Source of the DNA: Chitinophagaceae bacterium DXS
GTDB lineage: Bacteria; Bacteroidota; Bacteroidia; Chitinophagales; Chitinophagaceae
Assembly (NCBI GenBank): GCA_030345135.1
Contig: CP128386.1
Coordinates: 2,073,261-2,137,260 of the forward strand
Direction: 5' to 3'
DNA: 64,000 nt
Position 1 is the first letter of the stretch; each line of letters begins with the position of its first letter. Position numbers and translations under genes: made by a program. The notes beneath the pieces were generated by a model. It saw only the letters and a list, made by a program, of their open reading frames with translations, searched no databases and was not told the origin of the DNA. Below are positions 1 through 9,081 of this stretch, in pieces.

Positions 1-612
1 CATCATTGGATCTCCAGCGAAGGTGCATTGCAGGGCTATTCTTTTACCGGAGCTTCTTCTATTTCCTCCTTGCTTGGAAAAGGCGATGATGCTTATCATT
101 ATCTCGATCAATTTTTGCGAAAGCATGGCGAGGCAAACGGATTGTACAAAGAATCGGGCCCTTGTTTCGAAACACCAATGGCAGCAGCAACAAGTCTTTT
201 GGAAATGCTGCTTCAAAGTAAAGGAAAAGATATCTCTGTATTCCCCGCCCTGCCTGCCGAATGGCGGGAAACTGCTTTTGAAAATTTACTTGCTGAGGGC
301 GCTTTCAAAATAAGTGCTGCCAGGCATGACGGAGCAACTTCTTTTATCATAGTCGAAAGTTTAAGGGGTGGTAACTGCAGAATAGCATGCGATATTCCTC
401 AAAGTTCACTGAAAATTACCGGCGCTGGCATCAATAGACTGGACTATAACATATCAAGCTCTGGCAGTAAAACGTTGGTCGATTTGCGTATGAAGCCGGG
501 ACAAACAATTAAAATTGCAGATGCAGGCTTCAAAGGTAATTTTAAGATTACACCGGTTGCTCCAGCCAAATACACATCAAATTATTGGGGATTGAAAAAG
601 AAACAGCAATAA
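1..612 (+). CDS. Glycoside hydrolase family 95, C-terminal part (5' end outside window)
   Basis: The reading frame is open from base 1 and stops at 610-612, giving the last 203 residues of a larger protein. The segment ETPMAAATSLLEMLLQS (about visible residues 57-73), followed by an FPALP..W turn and a beta-rich tail, resembles the end of the (alpha/alpha)6 barrel and C-terminal domain of GH95 enzymes. These remove terminal alpha-1,2-L-fucose or alpha-L-galactose from glycans. The active-site residues lie upstream and cannot be checked. A LacI regulator gene follows after 23 bp on the same strand. A fucose catabolic locus occupies the far right of the window, which fits, but linkage is inferred. 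Another alpha/alpha-barrel family such as GH65 is less likely. Confidence 0.7.
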   Translation, partial: HHWISSEGALQGYSFTGASSISSLLGKGDDAYHYLDQFLRKHGEANGLYKESGPCFETPMAAATSLLEMLLQSKGKDISVFPALPAEWRETAFENLLAEGAFKISAARHDGATSFIIVESLRGGNCRIACDIPQSSLKITGAGINRLDYNISSSGSKTLVDLRMKPGQTIKIADAGFKGNFKITPVAPAKYTSNYWGLKKKQQ

Positions 613-617
613 CCAAG

Positions 618-625
618 TACATTTG
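618..625 (+). promoter_or_regulatory. Candidate -7 element for the LacI-family gene
   Basis: TACATTTG matches the Bacteroidota TAnnTTTG consensus and lies 10 nt before the ATG at 636. A TTG at 592-594 is 23 bp upstream, longer than the usual 19 bp spacing, so the -33 element is weak. The regulator may be transcribed separately from the GH95 gene. Confidence 0.4.
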
Positions 626-635
626 GAGCTAGTGT

Positions 636-1658
636 ATGAAGAAACAGAATGACAAGACGATATTAGATCTGGCAAGGACATTGCAGCTTTCACCGGCTAC
701 TATTTCCCGCGCTTTGAACAATAATCCGAACGTTAAGGCGAAAACAAGGGAAAGAATTCTTGAGGCTGCTTCCGAGCTGGGTTACAGGAAAAACACATTG
801 GCCTCAGGACTAAGAAGCAACAAGTCCAATACGATCGGGCTCATCGTCCCGCGTATTTCCATGTTTTTTCACGCTGTTGTTATTACAGAAATTCAGAATC
901 TGCTACATCAACAAGGCTATAACTTAATCATTTGCCAGTCCAACGACTCACTTCAGTTGGAAAAAGAGTTGGCCGATACGCTTTACGCGTCTCGCGTGGA
1001 TGCAGTTATTGTAGCTTGTACCTTACACACCACCGAATACACACATTTCGACAAACTGTTACACAATGGTATCCCCGTTGTGTTCTATGACAGGGTTCCG
1101 ATAGTGCCTTATGAAGCGACAATGGTAAAAGGCGATGATGAAAAAGGCGGTTATCTTGCAGGAAAGCATTTGATTGAAAATGGATGCACAAGGATCGGTT
1201 ATATTTCTGGTCCATTAACATGCAGCTTGTACAAAGAAAGAACTGCAGGTTTTCTACGGGCGTTGGAAGAGCAAGGCGTTTCGCTTAACCCCAAGTGGAC
1301 TTTTTACCAGGAACTTACTTATGACAATGCAATGCATGCTTTGAACAGCATGTTTACATCTGATCGCACTCCGGACGGCATCTTTACCGCCAATGATCTG
1401 AGTGCTATTGCAACCATTGATTTTACCAGGCAAAAGAACATCCTTGTTCCTGAACAGTTAAAGGTGATCGGGTACTCGAATGATCCAAGATCTGCCATTA
1501 TTACTCCTTCCATTACCACCATCGAACAGTTTCCTGTTAAGGTTGGACAGCAGGTGGTGGAAAAATTACTGCATATTTTGCAGCAACCGAGGCAAACAGC
1601 TATTGAAACAGAAATAGTGGTTACTCCCGTTGAGCTGATCAAAAGAACTTCTGCCTAG
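636..1658 (+). CDS. LacI-family transcriptional regulator
   Basis: A 340-residue protein with the classic LacI layout. Residues about 7-27 form the helix-turn-helix (TILDLARTLQLSPATISRAL), followed by the hinge helix near 50-60 and a periplasmic-binding-protein-like ligand domain from about residue 66 (TIGLIVPRIS) to the end. It should bind an operator as a dimer and respond to a sugar. It follows a GH95 gene by 23 bp on the same strand, so a fucose- or L-galactose-containing glycan system is a plausible target. No operator was identified and the inducer cannot be read from sequence. Confidence 0.9.
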   Translation: MKKQNDKTILDLARTLQLSPATISRALNNNPNVKAKTRERILEAASELGYRKNTLASGLRSNKSNTIGLIVPRISMFFHAVVITEIQNLLHQQGYNLIICQSNDSLQLEKELADTLYASRVDAVIVACTLHTTEYTHFDKLLHNGIPVVFYDRVPIVPYEATMVKGDDEKGGYLAGKHLIENGCTRIGYISGPLTCSLYKERTAGFLRALEEQGVSLNPKWTFYQELTYDNAMHALNSMFTSDRTPDGIFTANDLSAIATIDFTRQKNILVPEQLKVIGYSNDPRSAIITPSITTIEQFPVKVGQQVVEKLLHILQQPRQTAIETEIVVTPVELIKRTSA

Positions 1659-1677
1659 ATGGTACAAGGAAACCCGC

Positions 1678-2391
1678 CTATTTATCAACTCCTATCAGAG
1701 AGAAGAAATGCTTTCTGTAAGTTTCGCCAACAGGCAGGTATTCTTTATTGATGATCACTTTGCTCCTCTCAATAAATGAAATTTTAGAAGTATTGATGAT
1801 ATATGATTTGTGTATGCGGACAAATTGGGTTTCGGGTAACAAACTCTCGTAGTTCCGCAGGCTTTCAAGCGAAAGGAGCTTTTCATTTAGAAGATGAATG
1901 GCTGTATAATCCCTCAACGCTTCAATGTACAGTATATCATTCAGATCGATCTTGCGTATTTTATAGTCTGCTTTAACAAAAATATGTTTAATGGTATTTG
2001 TAGCAACAACTGCAGATTTATTCTCCAACCTCGCTATAGCTTTTTGTGTTGCAGCTACAAATCTTTCATAGGTCACTGGTTTCAATAAATAGTCGACCAC
2101 ATCAAATTCATACCCTTGCAATGCATATTCAGGATAGGCGGTGGTTATAATGATCTTACATGCTCCGCGAATTATTTTCATGAACTGGATGCCTGTAAGT
2201 TCCGGCATTTGAATGTCAAGAAACACAAGATCGGCCCTGCCTTGTTGCACGGCATCCAAAGCATCCAGCACGTTAGTGGTTTTCAATATCAGCTCAAACC
2301 CGGGAGTTTTATTAACGTAATCTGCCAGTAAGTTTACCGCCAGCGGTTCATCATCCGTAACAATACACCTTATCACTGCCTGTGCATTCAT
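1678..2391 (-). CDS. LytTR-family response regulator
   Basis: A 237-residue two-domain protein. The receiver domain (about 6-120) has the acidic pair D13-D14 and the phospho-acceptor Asp59 in VFLDIQMPELTG. The C-terminal LytTR DNA-binding domain (about 138-235) includes the typical FVRIHKSYIINTSKI segment. Its ATG overlaps the TGA of the histidine kinase gene (ATGA, 2388-2391), so the pair is translationally coupled and forms one two-component system. It ends 20 bp from the convergent LacI gene. LytTR proteins bind paired 9-bp direct repeats; a candidate lies upstream of the kinase at 3487-3516. Confidence 0.93.
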   Translation of the reverse strand: MNAQAVIRCIVTDDEPLAVNLLADYVNKTPGFELILKTTNVLDALDAVQQGRADLVFLDIQMPELTGIQFMKIIRGACKIIITTAYPEYALQGYEFDVVDYLLKPVTYERFVAATQKAIARLENKSAVVATNTIKHIFVKADYKIRKIDLNDILYIEALRDYTAIHLLNEKLLSLESLRNYESLLPETQFVRIHKSYIINTSKISFIERSKVIINKEYLPVGETYRKHFFSLIGVDK

Positions 2392-3395
2392 AATTGTATT
2401 TCAAGATTTACAATAAAATGAGTTTCATTAGAAGCTATATTGAGCTTGTTTTTACCGGGGTACAACAATGCCAGCCTTCGTTCCACATTATCCAGACCAA
2501 TACCTCCCGTATCATCTTTTTGCAGATGACTTTTCTGATTAAAACAATGAAAATAAATTTTTTGTTGGGTGACGGAAACCGAAATGGAAAGTCCATCTGC
2601 ATGCTCACTAAAATCTCCATGCTTAAATGCATTTTCTACAAAAGGAATGAGTAGTAAGGGCGCGATATAAATCGATTCCGGCTGTCCTGCTATTTTGATC
2701 TCTGTTTTTACCGGCCAATCAAAGCGCAGTTTTTGCAATGCTATATATTGTTCTATATAATGTAACTCTTTTTGCAAGGACACTTTTTCATTTGTTTCGT
2801 ACAACATATAGCGCAACAGGTCGCTTAAAACCGCTATGGCATCTAATGCTTTGCCAGATTGTATATAAACAAGCGAATAAATATTGTTAAGGCTATTGAA
2901 CAAAAAATGCGGATTGATCTGTGCACGGAGAAAAGATAGTTCCGACTGCCTGTTAATTAACTCAAGTTCTTTTTTCTCAAGCACCTGCAAATGAGAATAC
3001 CGCATGAAATAAAACACAATACCAAATGCTGTGTAGGTAAATATGTACAGAAGATTATTCAGAAAGAAAAACCGCAACCGCATGTTTTTTGATAACACAT
3101 TTGCCTCAAAAAAATATCTGCCAAAAAACAATAGCGAAATAGCCATCCCTATTAAACCAATAAGTATTACAATTTTTGTTTGAGGATACAGGTATAATAA
3201 AATAAGATAAGGAATAAGTGTAAACAAGCTATTCGCGGCTATATCAGCTAACCTGAACAGTAAGCTCTTTGCACTTAGCGGCAGCCACAGAAAAGTAGCC
3301 CTGCTATTTATAATATTGGGCAAATCAACCGCCATATGCAACAGATAATAAAATACAATGAACCCTATAAAAGGCCACAACAATTGTTTTCTCAT
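2388..3395 (-). CDS. LytS-like membrane sensor histidine kinase
   Basis: A 335-residue kinase with about four predicted membrane helices in the first 130 residues, a short coiled linker, then the His_kinase (PF06580) domain with the phospho-acceptor His at about residue 163 (RAQINPHFLFNSLNNI). A degenerate HATPase domain ends with GGIGLDNVERRLALLYP. I chose the ATG at 3395. A GTG six codons upstream (3413) is possible, but MRKQLLWPF begins right at the first membrane helix. The sensed signal is unknown, since the N-terminus has no extracellular ligand domain. It is co-transcribed with the LytTR regulator. Confidence 0.92.
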   Translation of the reverse strand: MRKQLLWPFIGFIVFYYLLHMAVDLPNIINSRATFLWLPLSAKSLLFRLADIAANSLFTLIPYLILLYLYPQTKIVILIGLIGMAISLLFFGRYFFEANVLSKNMRLRFFFLNNLLYIFTYTAFGIVFYFMRYSHLQVLEKKELELINRQSELSFLRAQINPHFLFNSLNNIYSLVYIQSGKALDAIAVLSDLLRYMLYETNEKVSLQKELHYIEQYIALQKLRFDWPVKTEIKIAGQPESIYIAPLLLIPFVENAFKHGDFSEHADGLSISVSVTQQKIYFHCFNQKSHLQKDDTGGIGLDNVERRLALLYPGKNKLNIASNETHFIVNLEIQL

Positions 3396-3486
3396 TTTTA
3401 TTATTTCGGGCACAATCAGGTTTTCTTTTTTGATGAATGCAACTTAGTTGTTCAGCACTGATTATGATTGATTGGGGATTGTTTTT

Positions 3487-3547
3487 TCTGCAAACCTCAT
3501 TTTTTTATCTGCAAACAACTTGCATGAAAAATAAGCCGGTTTGCAGA
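3487..3547. promoter_or_regulatory. Paired 9-bp direct repeats, candidate LytTR binding site
   Basis: TCTGCAAAC occurs at 3487-3495 and again at 3508-3516, separated by exactly 12 bp (21 bp centre to centre). The inverted form GTTTGCAGA is at 3539-3547. T-tracts precede both direct copies. The site lies in the divergent gap between the histidine kinase and the M23 peptidase. The 9-12-9 geometry is that known for LytTR regulators; assignment to the adjacent regulator is inference. Confidence 0.4.
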
Positions 3548-3548
3548 G

Positions 3549-5348
3549 ATGAATGCCCAACAGGCAGAACGCATTTGCCAACAAATTAGTGCACTTCTAG
3601 CTTTAAACGGTCAATTAATTCATATGATCCGTTTTTCATCCAGAACAATAGTTAGCGGCTGCATAATTATCCTGATTATAACTGCCTGTATTTTGTATTT
3701 CCGCATGCCCCCATCATATGGATATTACCATTCCCCAATAGCCATCCCCATTGAACTTGCAGCTAATTTTGGGGAACCAAGAGCGGACCATTTTCATATG
3801 GGACTTGATATCAGAACCAGGGGAAAAGAAGATCTTCCGGTTTATGCAGTAGCTGACGGATATGTAAGTTGTGTTAAACTGGAACAAACCGGCTTTGGAA
3901 AATGCCTGCTTATTGCACATAAAAATGGCACCACTTCGCTCTACGCCCACCTCAATAAGTTTTACGATCCGTTGGAACATAATGTATTACAACATCAATA
4001 TGCTGATAAAAGCTGGCAACAATCTATTACGTATGATTCAACCATATTTCGTGTCCGCAAGGGTCAGTTGATCGGCTACAGCGGCAACACGGGATCTTCC
4101 GAAGGGCCACACCTGCATTTTGAGCTGCGTGACACACGAACAGGTGATGTAATTAACCCGCTTATATCTGCCTATCCGGTTAAAGACAATACGCCGCCTG
4201 TTGTAAAAGGTTTATATTGGTATGATCGGGAAAAAAGTATTTACCTGACTACCCCCCGGCAAGTAAATCTTGCGAATGATGCGAACAGCTATAAAGGCTC
4301 GAACATTCTTTTAGTCAATTCGCCGGTTATCAGTTTTGGCATCAAAGCAATTGATCAAATGTCTGACAAGCACTTTAGAATGGGCATCTATAGTGCGAGT
4401 TTATTTTTGGATGACTCCCTGATTTTTGCGTTCAGGCTAAACAAACTCTCCTATGAAACTACACGTTATGTTAATGCCTGCATCGACTACGAGCACTGGC
4501 TTAACTCCCACCAATACATTCAACACTTATCCATTTTACCTGGTAACCGGCTGACAGTTTTTGACCGGCGCGCGGGCAACGGTACAATAAGATTACGCGA
4601 CACATCGACACATCGTATACGGATTCAGATTGCTGACGCGGCTGGAAATCTGACAACTGTCTCTCTCGCTGTTAAGTACACTGGCAGAAATATTCCGGAA
4701 CGGCTAATAGATAATAAGGGCAGCCTACTGGCATTTGGAAAGCCGCATATAATTCAAAAGCCAAATTATATTTACAACTTTCCTGCAACGGCATTTTATG
4801 ATAACGTACCATTTGAAATAAATGAAGAGAAAAGTACACGGAAGGATGCAGCGTCACTTATAATGAAAGCTGTTTATCCAAACATACCGGTACATACAAA
4901 TTACATTGTTCAGATAAAAACTTCATTGTCCGAGCGTTCATTACTGCGCAGGCATACGGTCATGCGTATTACAAACCGTAACACAAGCCAGTTAATAAAA
5001 GGCAACTGGCAAGGCAATTATATGAAAGGTTCGTTTGATGAGCTCGGAAATATTGAATTGCTGGTTGATACAATAGCTCCGGCAATTACGACACAAGGAT
5101 GGAAGAATAACACAACGCTCACAGATGAAAATGCACAACTTCAGTTACTGGCCAAAGATAATCTTGGCGCTGTTGACAATGCCGTTGCCTTGCTCGATGG
5201 CAAATGGATATTGTTATACAGAAAAGATAATTTATTTACTTATCATTTTGATAATCGCCTGCAGCCCGGCAAACACCGGTTAGAAGTAACAGTAAGGGAT
5301 ATTGCGGGGAATATAACGAGCAAGGATTTTTTCTTTACAAAAGAATAG
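3549..5348 (+). CDS. M23-family metallopeptidase, membrane-anchored
   Basis: A 599-residue protein. One membrane helix lies at about 33-51, followed by a periplasmic M23 (LytM-type) domain at about 60-200. Zinc ligands are visible as HFHMGLD (His83, Asp87) and PHLHFE (His190), with the catalytic YAH motif near 132-134. The rest (about 210-599) looks beta-rich and Ig-like and is of unknown role. M23 enzymes cut peptidoglycan cross-bridges or act as scaffolds; the zinc residues look intact here. The start could also be the ATG at 3624 (MIRFSS), closer to the membrane helix. It is divergent from the LytS kinase gene and shares its upstream region. Confidence 0.88.
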   Translation: MNAQQAERICQQISALLALNGQLIHMIRFSSRTIVSGCIIILIITACILYFRMPPSYGYYHSPIAIPIELAANFGEPRADHFHMGLDIRTRGKEDLPVYAVADGYVSCVKLEQTGFGKCLLIAHKNGTTSLYAHLNKFYDPLEHNVLQHQYADKSWQQSITYDSTIFRVRKGQLIGYSGNTGSSEGPHLHFELRDTRTGDVINPLISAYPVKDNTPPVVKGLYWYDREKSIYLTTPRQVNLANDANSYKGSNILLVNSPVISFGIKAIDQMSDKHFRMGIYSASLFLDDSLIFAFRLNKLSYETTRYVNACIDYEHWLNSHQYIQHLSILPGNRLTVFDRRAGNGTIRLRDTSTHRIRIQIADAAGNLTTVSLAVKYTGRNIPERLIDNKGSLLAFGKPHIIQKPNYIYNFPATAFYDNVPFEINEEKSTRKDAASLIMKAVYPNIPVHTNYIVQIKTSLSERSLLRRHTVMRITNRNTSQLIKGNWQGNYMKGSFDELGNIELLVDTIAPAITTQGWKNNTTLTDENAQLQLLAKDNLGAVDNAVALLDGKWILLYRKDNLFTYHFDNRLQPGKHRLEVTVRDIAGNITSKDFFFTKE

Positions 5349-5370
5349 GGGATTTGAATGTATGCTTACT

Positions 5371-5467
5371 CTCTCTGTGCACCTCCTGTGTCTTCTTCGG
5401 CTGTTTCTCTGTGTAAAAAAAAAAGTTACATAGGAGTGGCACTAAGAAGACACAGAGATACACAGAG
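5371..5467. repeat. Inverted CTCTGTGT-family intergenic repeat
   Basis: Between convergent genes, the CTCTGTG/TGTGTCTTCTT block at 5371-5397 is nearly complementary to AAGAAGACACAGAG.. at 5444-5467, giving a long imperfect hairpin with an A-run in the loop. The same ACACAGAG family recurs at about 21556-21612. It may act as a bidirectional terminator; that is inferred. Confidence 0.6.
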
Positions 5468-5501
5468 CTTTTACGATGAACCACTGTCCCTTCTTTGATA
5501 T

Positions 5502-5960
5502 CTATTTAGCTTCAGCGCATCCAACCTTTTTTCTTGTGTCAATAATGTATTGGATCTTCCACTGCCCATTGATATTAACTACCTGGAATGAGTTAGTGCC
5601 GCAGTGGCTGAATTGCCCTTTGTAAAAGAAGTTATAGGGCGTCCATGCGATGGCCAATGATCCGTCAGATTTTACGGTCTCAAAAGTGATCCTTTCATCG
5701 GCGTCGCCTTTGGTTAATTTGCTCACAGAAGCAACAAATTCTTTAATGGCTTCTGTTCTTACCGATACCTTTCCGTTTTTGTTTACCACAGTTTGCAATA
5801 GTGCGCTATCTGCAAAACATGCCTGCATACCGGCAGCGTCAGCATCCTTCATAGCTGCAAAGAATTTGTTTATTACTGCTTTTACTGAGTCTTCTTGCGT
5901 TTGTGCATAGAGTTGGGAGCTTAATATCACAAGTATAACAGAGGCTAGTATAGTCTTCAT
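5502..5960 (-). CDS. Exported SnoaL/NTF2-like protein (DUF4440 type)
   Basis: A 152-residue protein with an N-terminal signal peptide (MKTILASVILVILSSQLYAQ) and a single NTF2-like fold: an N-terminal helix (AVINKFFAAMKDADAAGMQACF), then strands ending in NINGQWKIQYIIDTRKK. Many such proteins in Bacteroidota are periplasmic or secreted and lack an assigned activity. No catalytic residues can be assigned. It is a single gene, convergent with the M23 peptidase, with no evident operon partner. Confidence 0.8.
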   Translation of the reverse strand: MKTILASVILVILSSQLYAQTQEDSVKAVINKFFAAMKDADAAGMQACFADSALLQTVVNKNGKVSVRTEAIKEFVASVSKLTKGDADERITFETVKSDGSLAIAWTPYNFFYKGQFSHCGTNSFQVVNINGQWKIQYIIDTRKKVGCAEAK

Positions 5961-6136
5961 AAACAGTTTTTAAAAGTAAAAAACGTGACAAGGTTAGTGT
6001 CACGTTTCAATAATATTGAAGAAAAGTCAAAATTTAAAAGTAAAAATTAAAAACCGCACATTTTGCAGCTTTACTTAAACTCAAAAAGCGTGCAGCTATT
6101 TTGATTTTTGAATTTTTACTTTTGACTTTTTCTAAT

Positions 6137-7606
6137 TTACAGGTAGCCTAGGATTTTCAGCATGCTCTGCGCCGACTGCTCTTTAGCGTATACCCAGTCA
6201 ACCAATTTTCCGTTCTTATCTTTTTCTACGATGATATGCTTTGGAGATGGGATCAGGCAGTGCTTAATACCACCGTAACCACTGATCTGGTCCTGGTATG
6301 CTCCTGTGTGAAAGAAGCCAACATACAATGGTTCTTCGTTCTCTTTTATTTTCTCCTGCTCTTTTTCTTTTTGTAAAGGAGTTCTCGCCTCGCCTACTGT
6401 ATGATTGGATGAAAGCTTGGGCAGGAACACTTCGTTGATATGTTCTTCAGAATCGTAGTAATCATGACTGTCGCAAGTAAGTCCCCCCAAGACGACTCGC
6501 TGGTACTCATTATCCCATTTATTAACGGGCATCATCAGAAATTTCTCTCCAATGCCCCAGGTATCAGGCAAAGTAGTGATGAAAGAAGAATCGATCATGT
6601 ACCAGATCTCGCGGTCATTCTGCATTTTCTGGCCGATCACACTATAAATGTGAGCCATGCTTTCGCCTACAGTATAACTTCCAAATTCTGTATAGATATT
6701 CGGCATCGGCACTTTTGCTTTTTTGCAGGCATTCTTAATATTGCCAACAATCTCGTTGATCATGAACTGATAATCGTATTCAAAACCAAGCGAGTGCTTA
6801 ATAGGAAAACCACCACCTATGTTAATCGAATCCAGTTCAGGACAGATCTTCTTTAACTGGCAGTACAGGTTAATGATCTTATTTAATTCACTCCAGTAAT
6901 AGATATCATCCTTGATACCCTTATTCAGGAAGATGTGAAGCATTTTTAGCTGGAACTTGTCTTCGTAACCTTCAATGTTATCTACATAAAATTCCAGGAT
7001 ATCTTTTGCGCGAATGCCAAGTCTTGAAGTATAGAATGGAAAGCTTGGTTCTTCTTCCGCAGCAACGCGGATGCCCAGTTTAAATGGTTGCTTAACACTT
7101 CGCTTATACATCTGCAATTCCTCCTTGTTATCAAGAATGGGAATTACATTTTTAAACCCGCTATTGATCAGCTTTGCAATTCTTGATGTGTAAGCTTTTT
7201 GCTTATACCCATTGCAAATGATGAAAGTGTCTTTTGTGATCTTTCTTCTCTGGTATAACCTGTTTATGATCTCGATATCGTACGCATAAGAAGTCTCCAG
7301 GTGAATTTCATGCTTAAGCGCTTCTTCAACCACAAAAGAAAAGTGAGAACTCTTGGTACAGTAACAATAGAAGTACTTACCCTCGTATTTGTGCTTTTTA
7401 ATGGCCGTATCAAACATTTTTTTAGCCTTATTTATCTGCATCCCAATCTTGGGCAGATAAGTTAGCTTCATTGGTGTACCATACTTTTTAATGAGGGCTT
7501 GTAAATCAAGACCGTTGAACTCCAGGTAGCCATTGTCATTAACATCAAAACCTTCCTGAGGGAAGTGGAATGTCTGCTTAACCAGTCCGGTGTAGGTATT
7601 GTTCAT
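6137..7606 (-). CDS. speA: Biosynthetic arginine decarboxylase
   Basis: A 489-residue PLP-dependent fold-III decarboxylase of the Bacteroidota type, shorter than the E. coli SpeA. The PLP-binding lysine is Lys85 in YCYCTKSSH. The glycine-rich phosphate-binding segment INIGGGFPIKH lies mid-protein, and the C-terminal barrel carries LGGLTCDSHDYY, with the Cys/Asp expected from the second subunit active site. It converts arginine to agmatine for polyamine synthesis. It is transcribed alone from a good -7 element 46 bp upstream. Confidence 0.92.
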   Translation of the reverse strand: MNNTYTGLVKQTFHFPQEGFDVNDNGYLEFNGLDLQALIKKYGTPMKLTYLPKIGMQINKAKKMFDTAIKKHKYEGKYFYCYCTKSSHFSFVVEEALKHEIHLETSYAYDIEIINRLYQRRKITKDTFIICNGYKQKAYTSRIAKLINSGFKNVIPILDNKEELQMYKRSVKQPFKLGIRVAAEEEPSFPFYTSRLGIRAKDILEFYVDNIEGYEDKFQLKMLHIFLNKGIKDDIYYWSELNKIINLYCQLKKICPELDSINIGGGFPIKHSLGFEYDYQFMINEIVGNIKNACKKAKVPMPNIYTEFGSYTVGESMAHIYSVIGQKMQNDREIWYMIDSSFITTLPDTWGIGEKFLMMPVNKWDNEYQRVVLGGLTCDSHDYYDSEEHINEVFLPKLSSNHTVGEARTPLQKEKEQEKIKENEEPLYVGFFHTGAYQDQISGYGGIKHCLIPSPKHIIVEKDKNGKLVDWVYAKEQSAQSMLKILGYL

Positions 7607-7651
7607 CCTTTGCGGGTGAATTATTAGCTGTGAACAAGAATTTTAGCGTAG

Positions 7652-7659
7652 CAAAAGTA
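7652..7659 (-). promoter_or_regulatory. -7 promoter element of the arginine decarboxylase gene
   Basis: On the minus strand TACTTTTG (TAnnTTTG consensus) ends about 45 nt before the ATG at 7606. No clear TTG was found 19 bp upstream. Confidence 0.45.
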
Positions 7660-7694
7660 AATGATTGGAAAATAAATGCGGGAAAAAAAATGGG

Positions 7695-7867
7695 GAGCTG
7701 TCAGCATTCAGCTATTAGCTATCAGCTTTTAGCTATTAGCCATAAATGTTTTGGCGAACAAAGGTGACTCCATTTTAATTTCAACCATACAGTTAACACA
7801 ATGGTGTAGATAAGTCACGAACTGGAGAGTTGACAAGCTGATGGCTAATAGCTGATAGCTGACAGCC
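7695..7867. repeat. AGCTATTAGCTGTCAGC repeat pair in inverted orientation
   Basis: A degenerate tandem of AGCTATTAGC/AGCTGTCAGC-like units fills 7695-7741. The complementary version occupies 7836-7867, so the segment can fold back over about 95 bp. The same unit recurs at 38022-38056, 39010-39046, 54306-54336 and 61241-61333. Nothing else was recognised in the speA to rplT gap apart from the terminator. Confidence 0.75.
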
Positions 7868-7870
7868 AAC

Positions 7871-7902
7871 AAAAAACCGCCATGCCTTATCAGCACAGCG
7901 GT
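7871..7902 (-). terminator. Rho-independent terminator of rpmI-rplT
   Basis: Read on the minus strand, ACCGCTGTGC pairs with GCATGGCGGT (10-bp stem with two G-T wobbles, 7-nt loop) and is followed directly by TTTTTTG. It lies 23 bp after the rplT stop. Confidence 0.8.
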
Positions 7903-7924
7903 CCTTAACTATATTGAAGTATGA

Positions 7925-8269
7925 TTACTTAACTGAAGCTACAAGTGCTTTGAAGCTTGCAGGTTCGTTCATAGCCATATCAGCCAGAACTTTACGGTTA
8001 AGTTCGATACCTTTTTTATTCAGTTTATCGATAAATTCACTGTAAGTGATACCTTCTTCTCTCACTGCAGCGTTGATACGCGCGATCCACAGCTGGCGGT
8101 ATTCGCGTTTTTTCAATTTGCGGCCTACATAGCTGTAAGTCTGACCTTTTTCAACAATATTTTTGGCAACGGTATAAACGTTTTTACGTTTACCATAAAA
8201 GCCTTTGGCTTTCTTAAGAATTCTTTTTCTTCTTGCCCTTGATGCTACAGCATTTACTGAACGTGGCAT
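7925..8269 (-). CDS. rplT: 50S ribosomal protein L20
   Basis: A 114-residue basic protein beginning [20 protein letters not shown], the hallmark L20 N-terminal extension, followed by KGFYGKRKN and [15 protein letters not shown]20 binds 23S rRNA early in 50S assembly. It sits 79 bp downstream of rpmI and is followed by a strong terminator. infC, which often precedes this pair in other bacteria, is not adjacent here. Confidence 0.98.
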   Translation of the reverse strand: MPRSVNAVASRARRKRILKKAKGFYGKRKNVYTVAKNIVEKGQTYSYVGRKLKKREYRQLWIARINAAVREEGITYSEFIDKLNKKGIELNRKVLADMAMNEPASFKALVASVK

Positions 8270-8348
8270 ATCTGATTATTTTGCGTTAGAGGTGATTAAC
8301 CAGCTAACAGGATTTTTAAAATGATTTTTACCGGTTTGACGGTTTAGA

Positions 8349-8546
8349 CTATTTCAAACGTAATAAACGCATAACGAAGTCTTTGTTTGCTGGCACAACA
8401 AGACCATCTTTTCTTAAAGCTCTTTTGCGTTTTTTAGATTTCTTGGTTAAGATGTGACGTTTGAAAGATTTCTGATAGGTGATTTCTCCTGTAGCTGTCA
8501 CCTTAAAGCGCTTCTTCGCGCTAGAGTTTGTTTTAACTTTAGGCAT
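8349..8546 (-). CDS. rpmI: 50S ribosomal protein L35
   Basis: The 65-residue protein starts [20 protein letters not shown] and ends [15 protein letters not shown], the complete L35 family length. An upstream in-frame start would add 13 residues, but MPKVKT is the conserved L35 start, so the ATG at 8546 is chosen. It is co-transcribed with rplT. Confidence 0.97.
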   Translation of the reverse strand: MPKVKTNSSAKKRFKVTATGEITYQKSFKRHILTKKSKKRKRALRKDGLVVPANKDFVMRLLRLK

Positions 8547-8624
8547 TATAATCCTGTTAAGAATTACTCCCTGCTGGCGTTCCACTCATGCGGAAACTTG
8601 TTGAGCCTTACGGGAAATGAGGCG

Positions 8625-8632
8625 CAAAGGTA
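8625..8632 (-). promoter_or_regulatory. -7 promoter element of rpmI-rplT
   Basis: Minus-strand TACCTTTG matches TAnnTTTG perfectly and predicts a 5' leader of about 75 nt before rpmI. The -33 element is not obvious. Confidence 0.5.
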
Positions 8633-8727
8633 AGGATTTATTAATTATAAATGCAGTTTTAAGGAATAAATGAGCAAAAATACTATATATGCCCTGTGAG
8701 TGGCCTTTTTATCAGATCTCGCGGCGT

Positions 8728-9081
8728 TTACAAATCATTCAGTCCCAATTCCTTTTGCAATTTTTTGGTAAGCTTGGCTACCACCAACTTATATGAGTTG
8801 TAAATATAAGATTTCCATTCGTCGACCTTGAGTGCACCCGGTTTTTCCACCAATACCCATTGTTTTTTGGCCAGGTAAGGCGCCTGAACGATACTATTTC
8901 GCTCAGTTAACTCGAAAAAGGTCTCCTCTTCCACCTTGAAACTGGCCGTTAAAGGATCTTCTCCTGATGCTATACAGAACACTTTTTCTCCAACTTTAAA
9001 AACAAGGTGATCGCCCCACTGCACAGTTTCGGTGACATGTGGCAGGCTGATGCAATAAGAACGAAGTGCTTCGAGTGTCAT
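8728..9081 (-). CDS. MmcQ/YjbR-family protein
   Basis: A 117-residue protein with the CyaY-like MmcQ/YjbR fold. Its markers are SLPHVTETVQWGDHLVFKVGEK near the N-terminus, a middle ..ASFKV segment and a C-terminal SYKLVVAKLTKK helix. The length is typical. Members are small cytoplasmic proteins, some annotated as DNA-binding, without a proven biochemical role. It stands alone between the L35 promoter and a 700-bp repeat-rich gap. Confidence 0.85.
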   Translation of the reverse strand: MTLEALRSYCISLPHVTETVQWGDHLVFKVGEKVFCIASGEDPLTASFKVEEETFFELTERNSIVQAPYLAKKQWVLVEKPGALKVDEWKSYIYNSYKLVVAKLTKKLQKELGLNDL

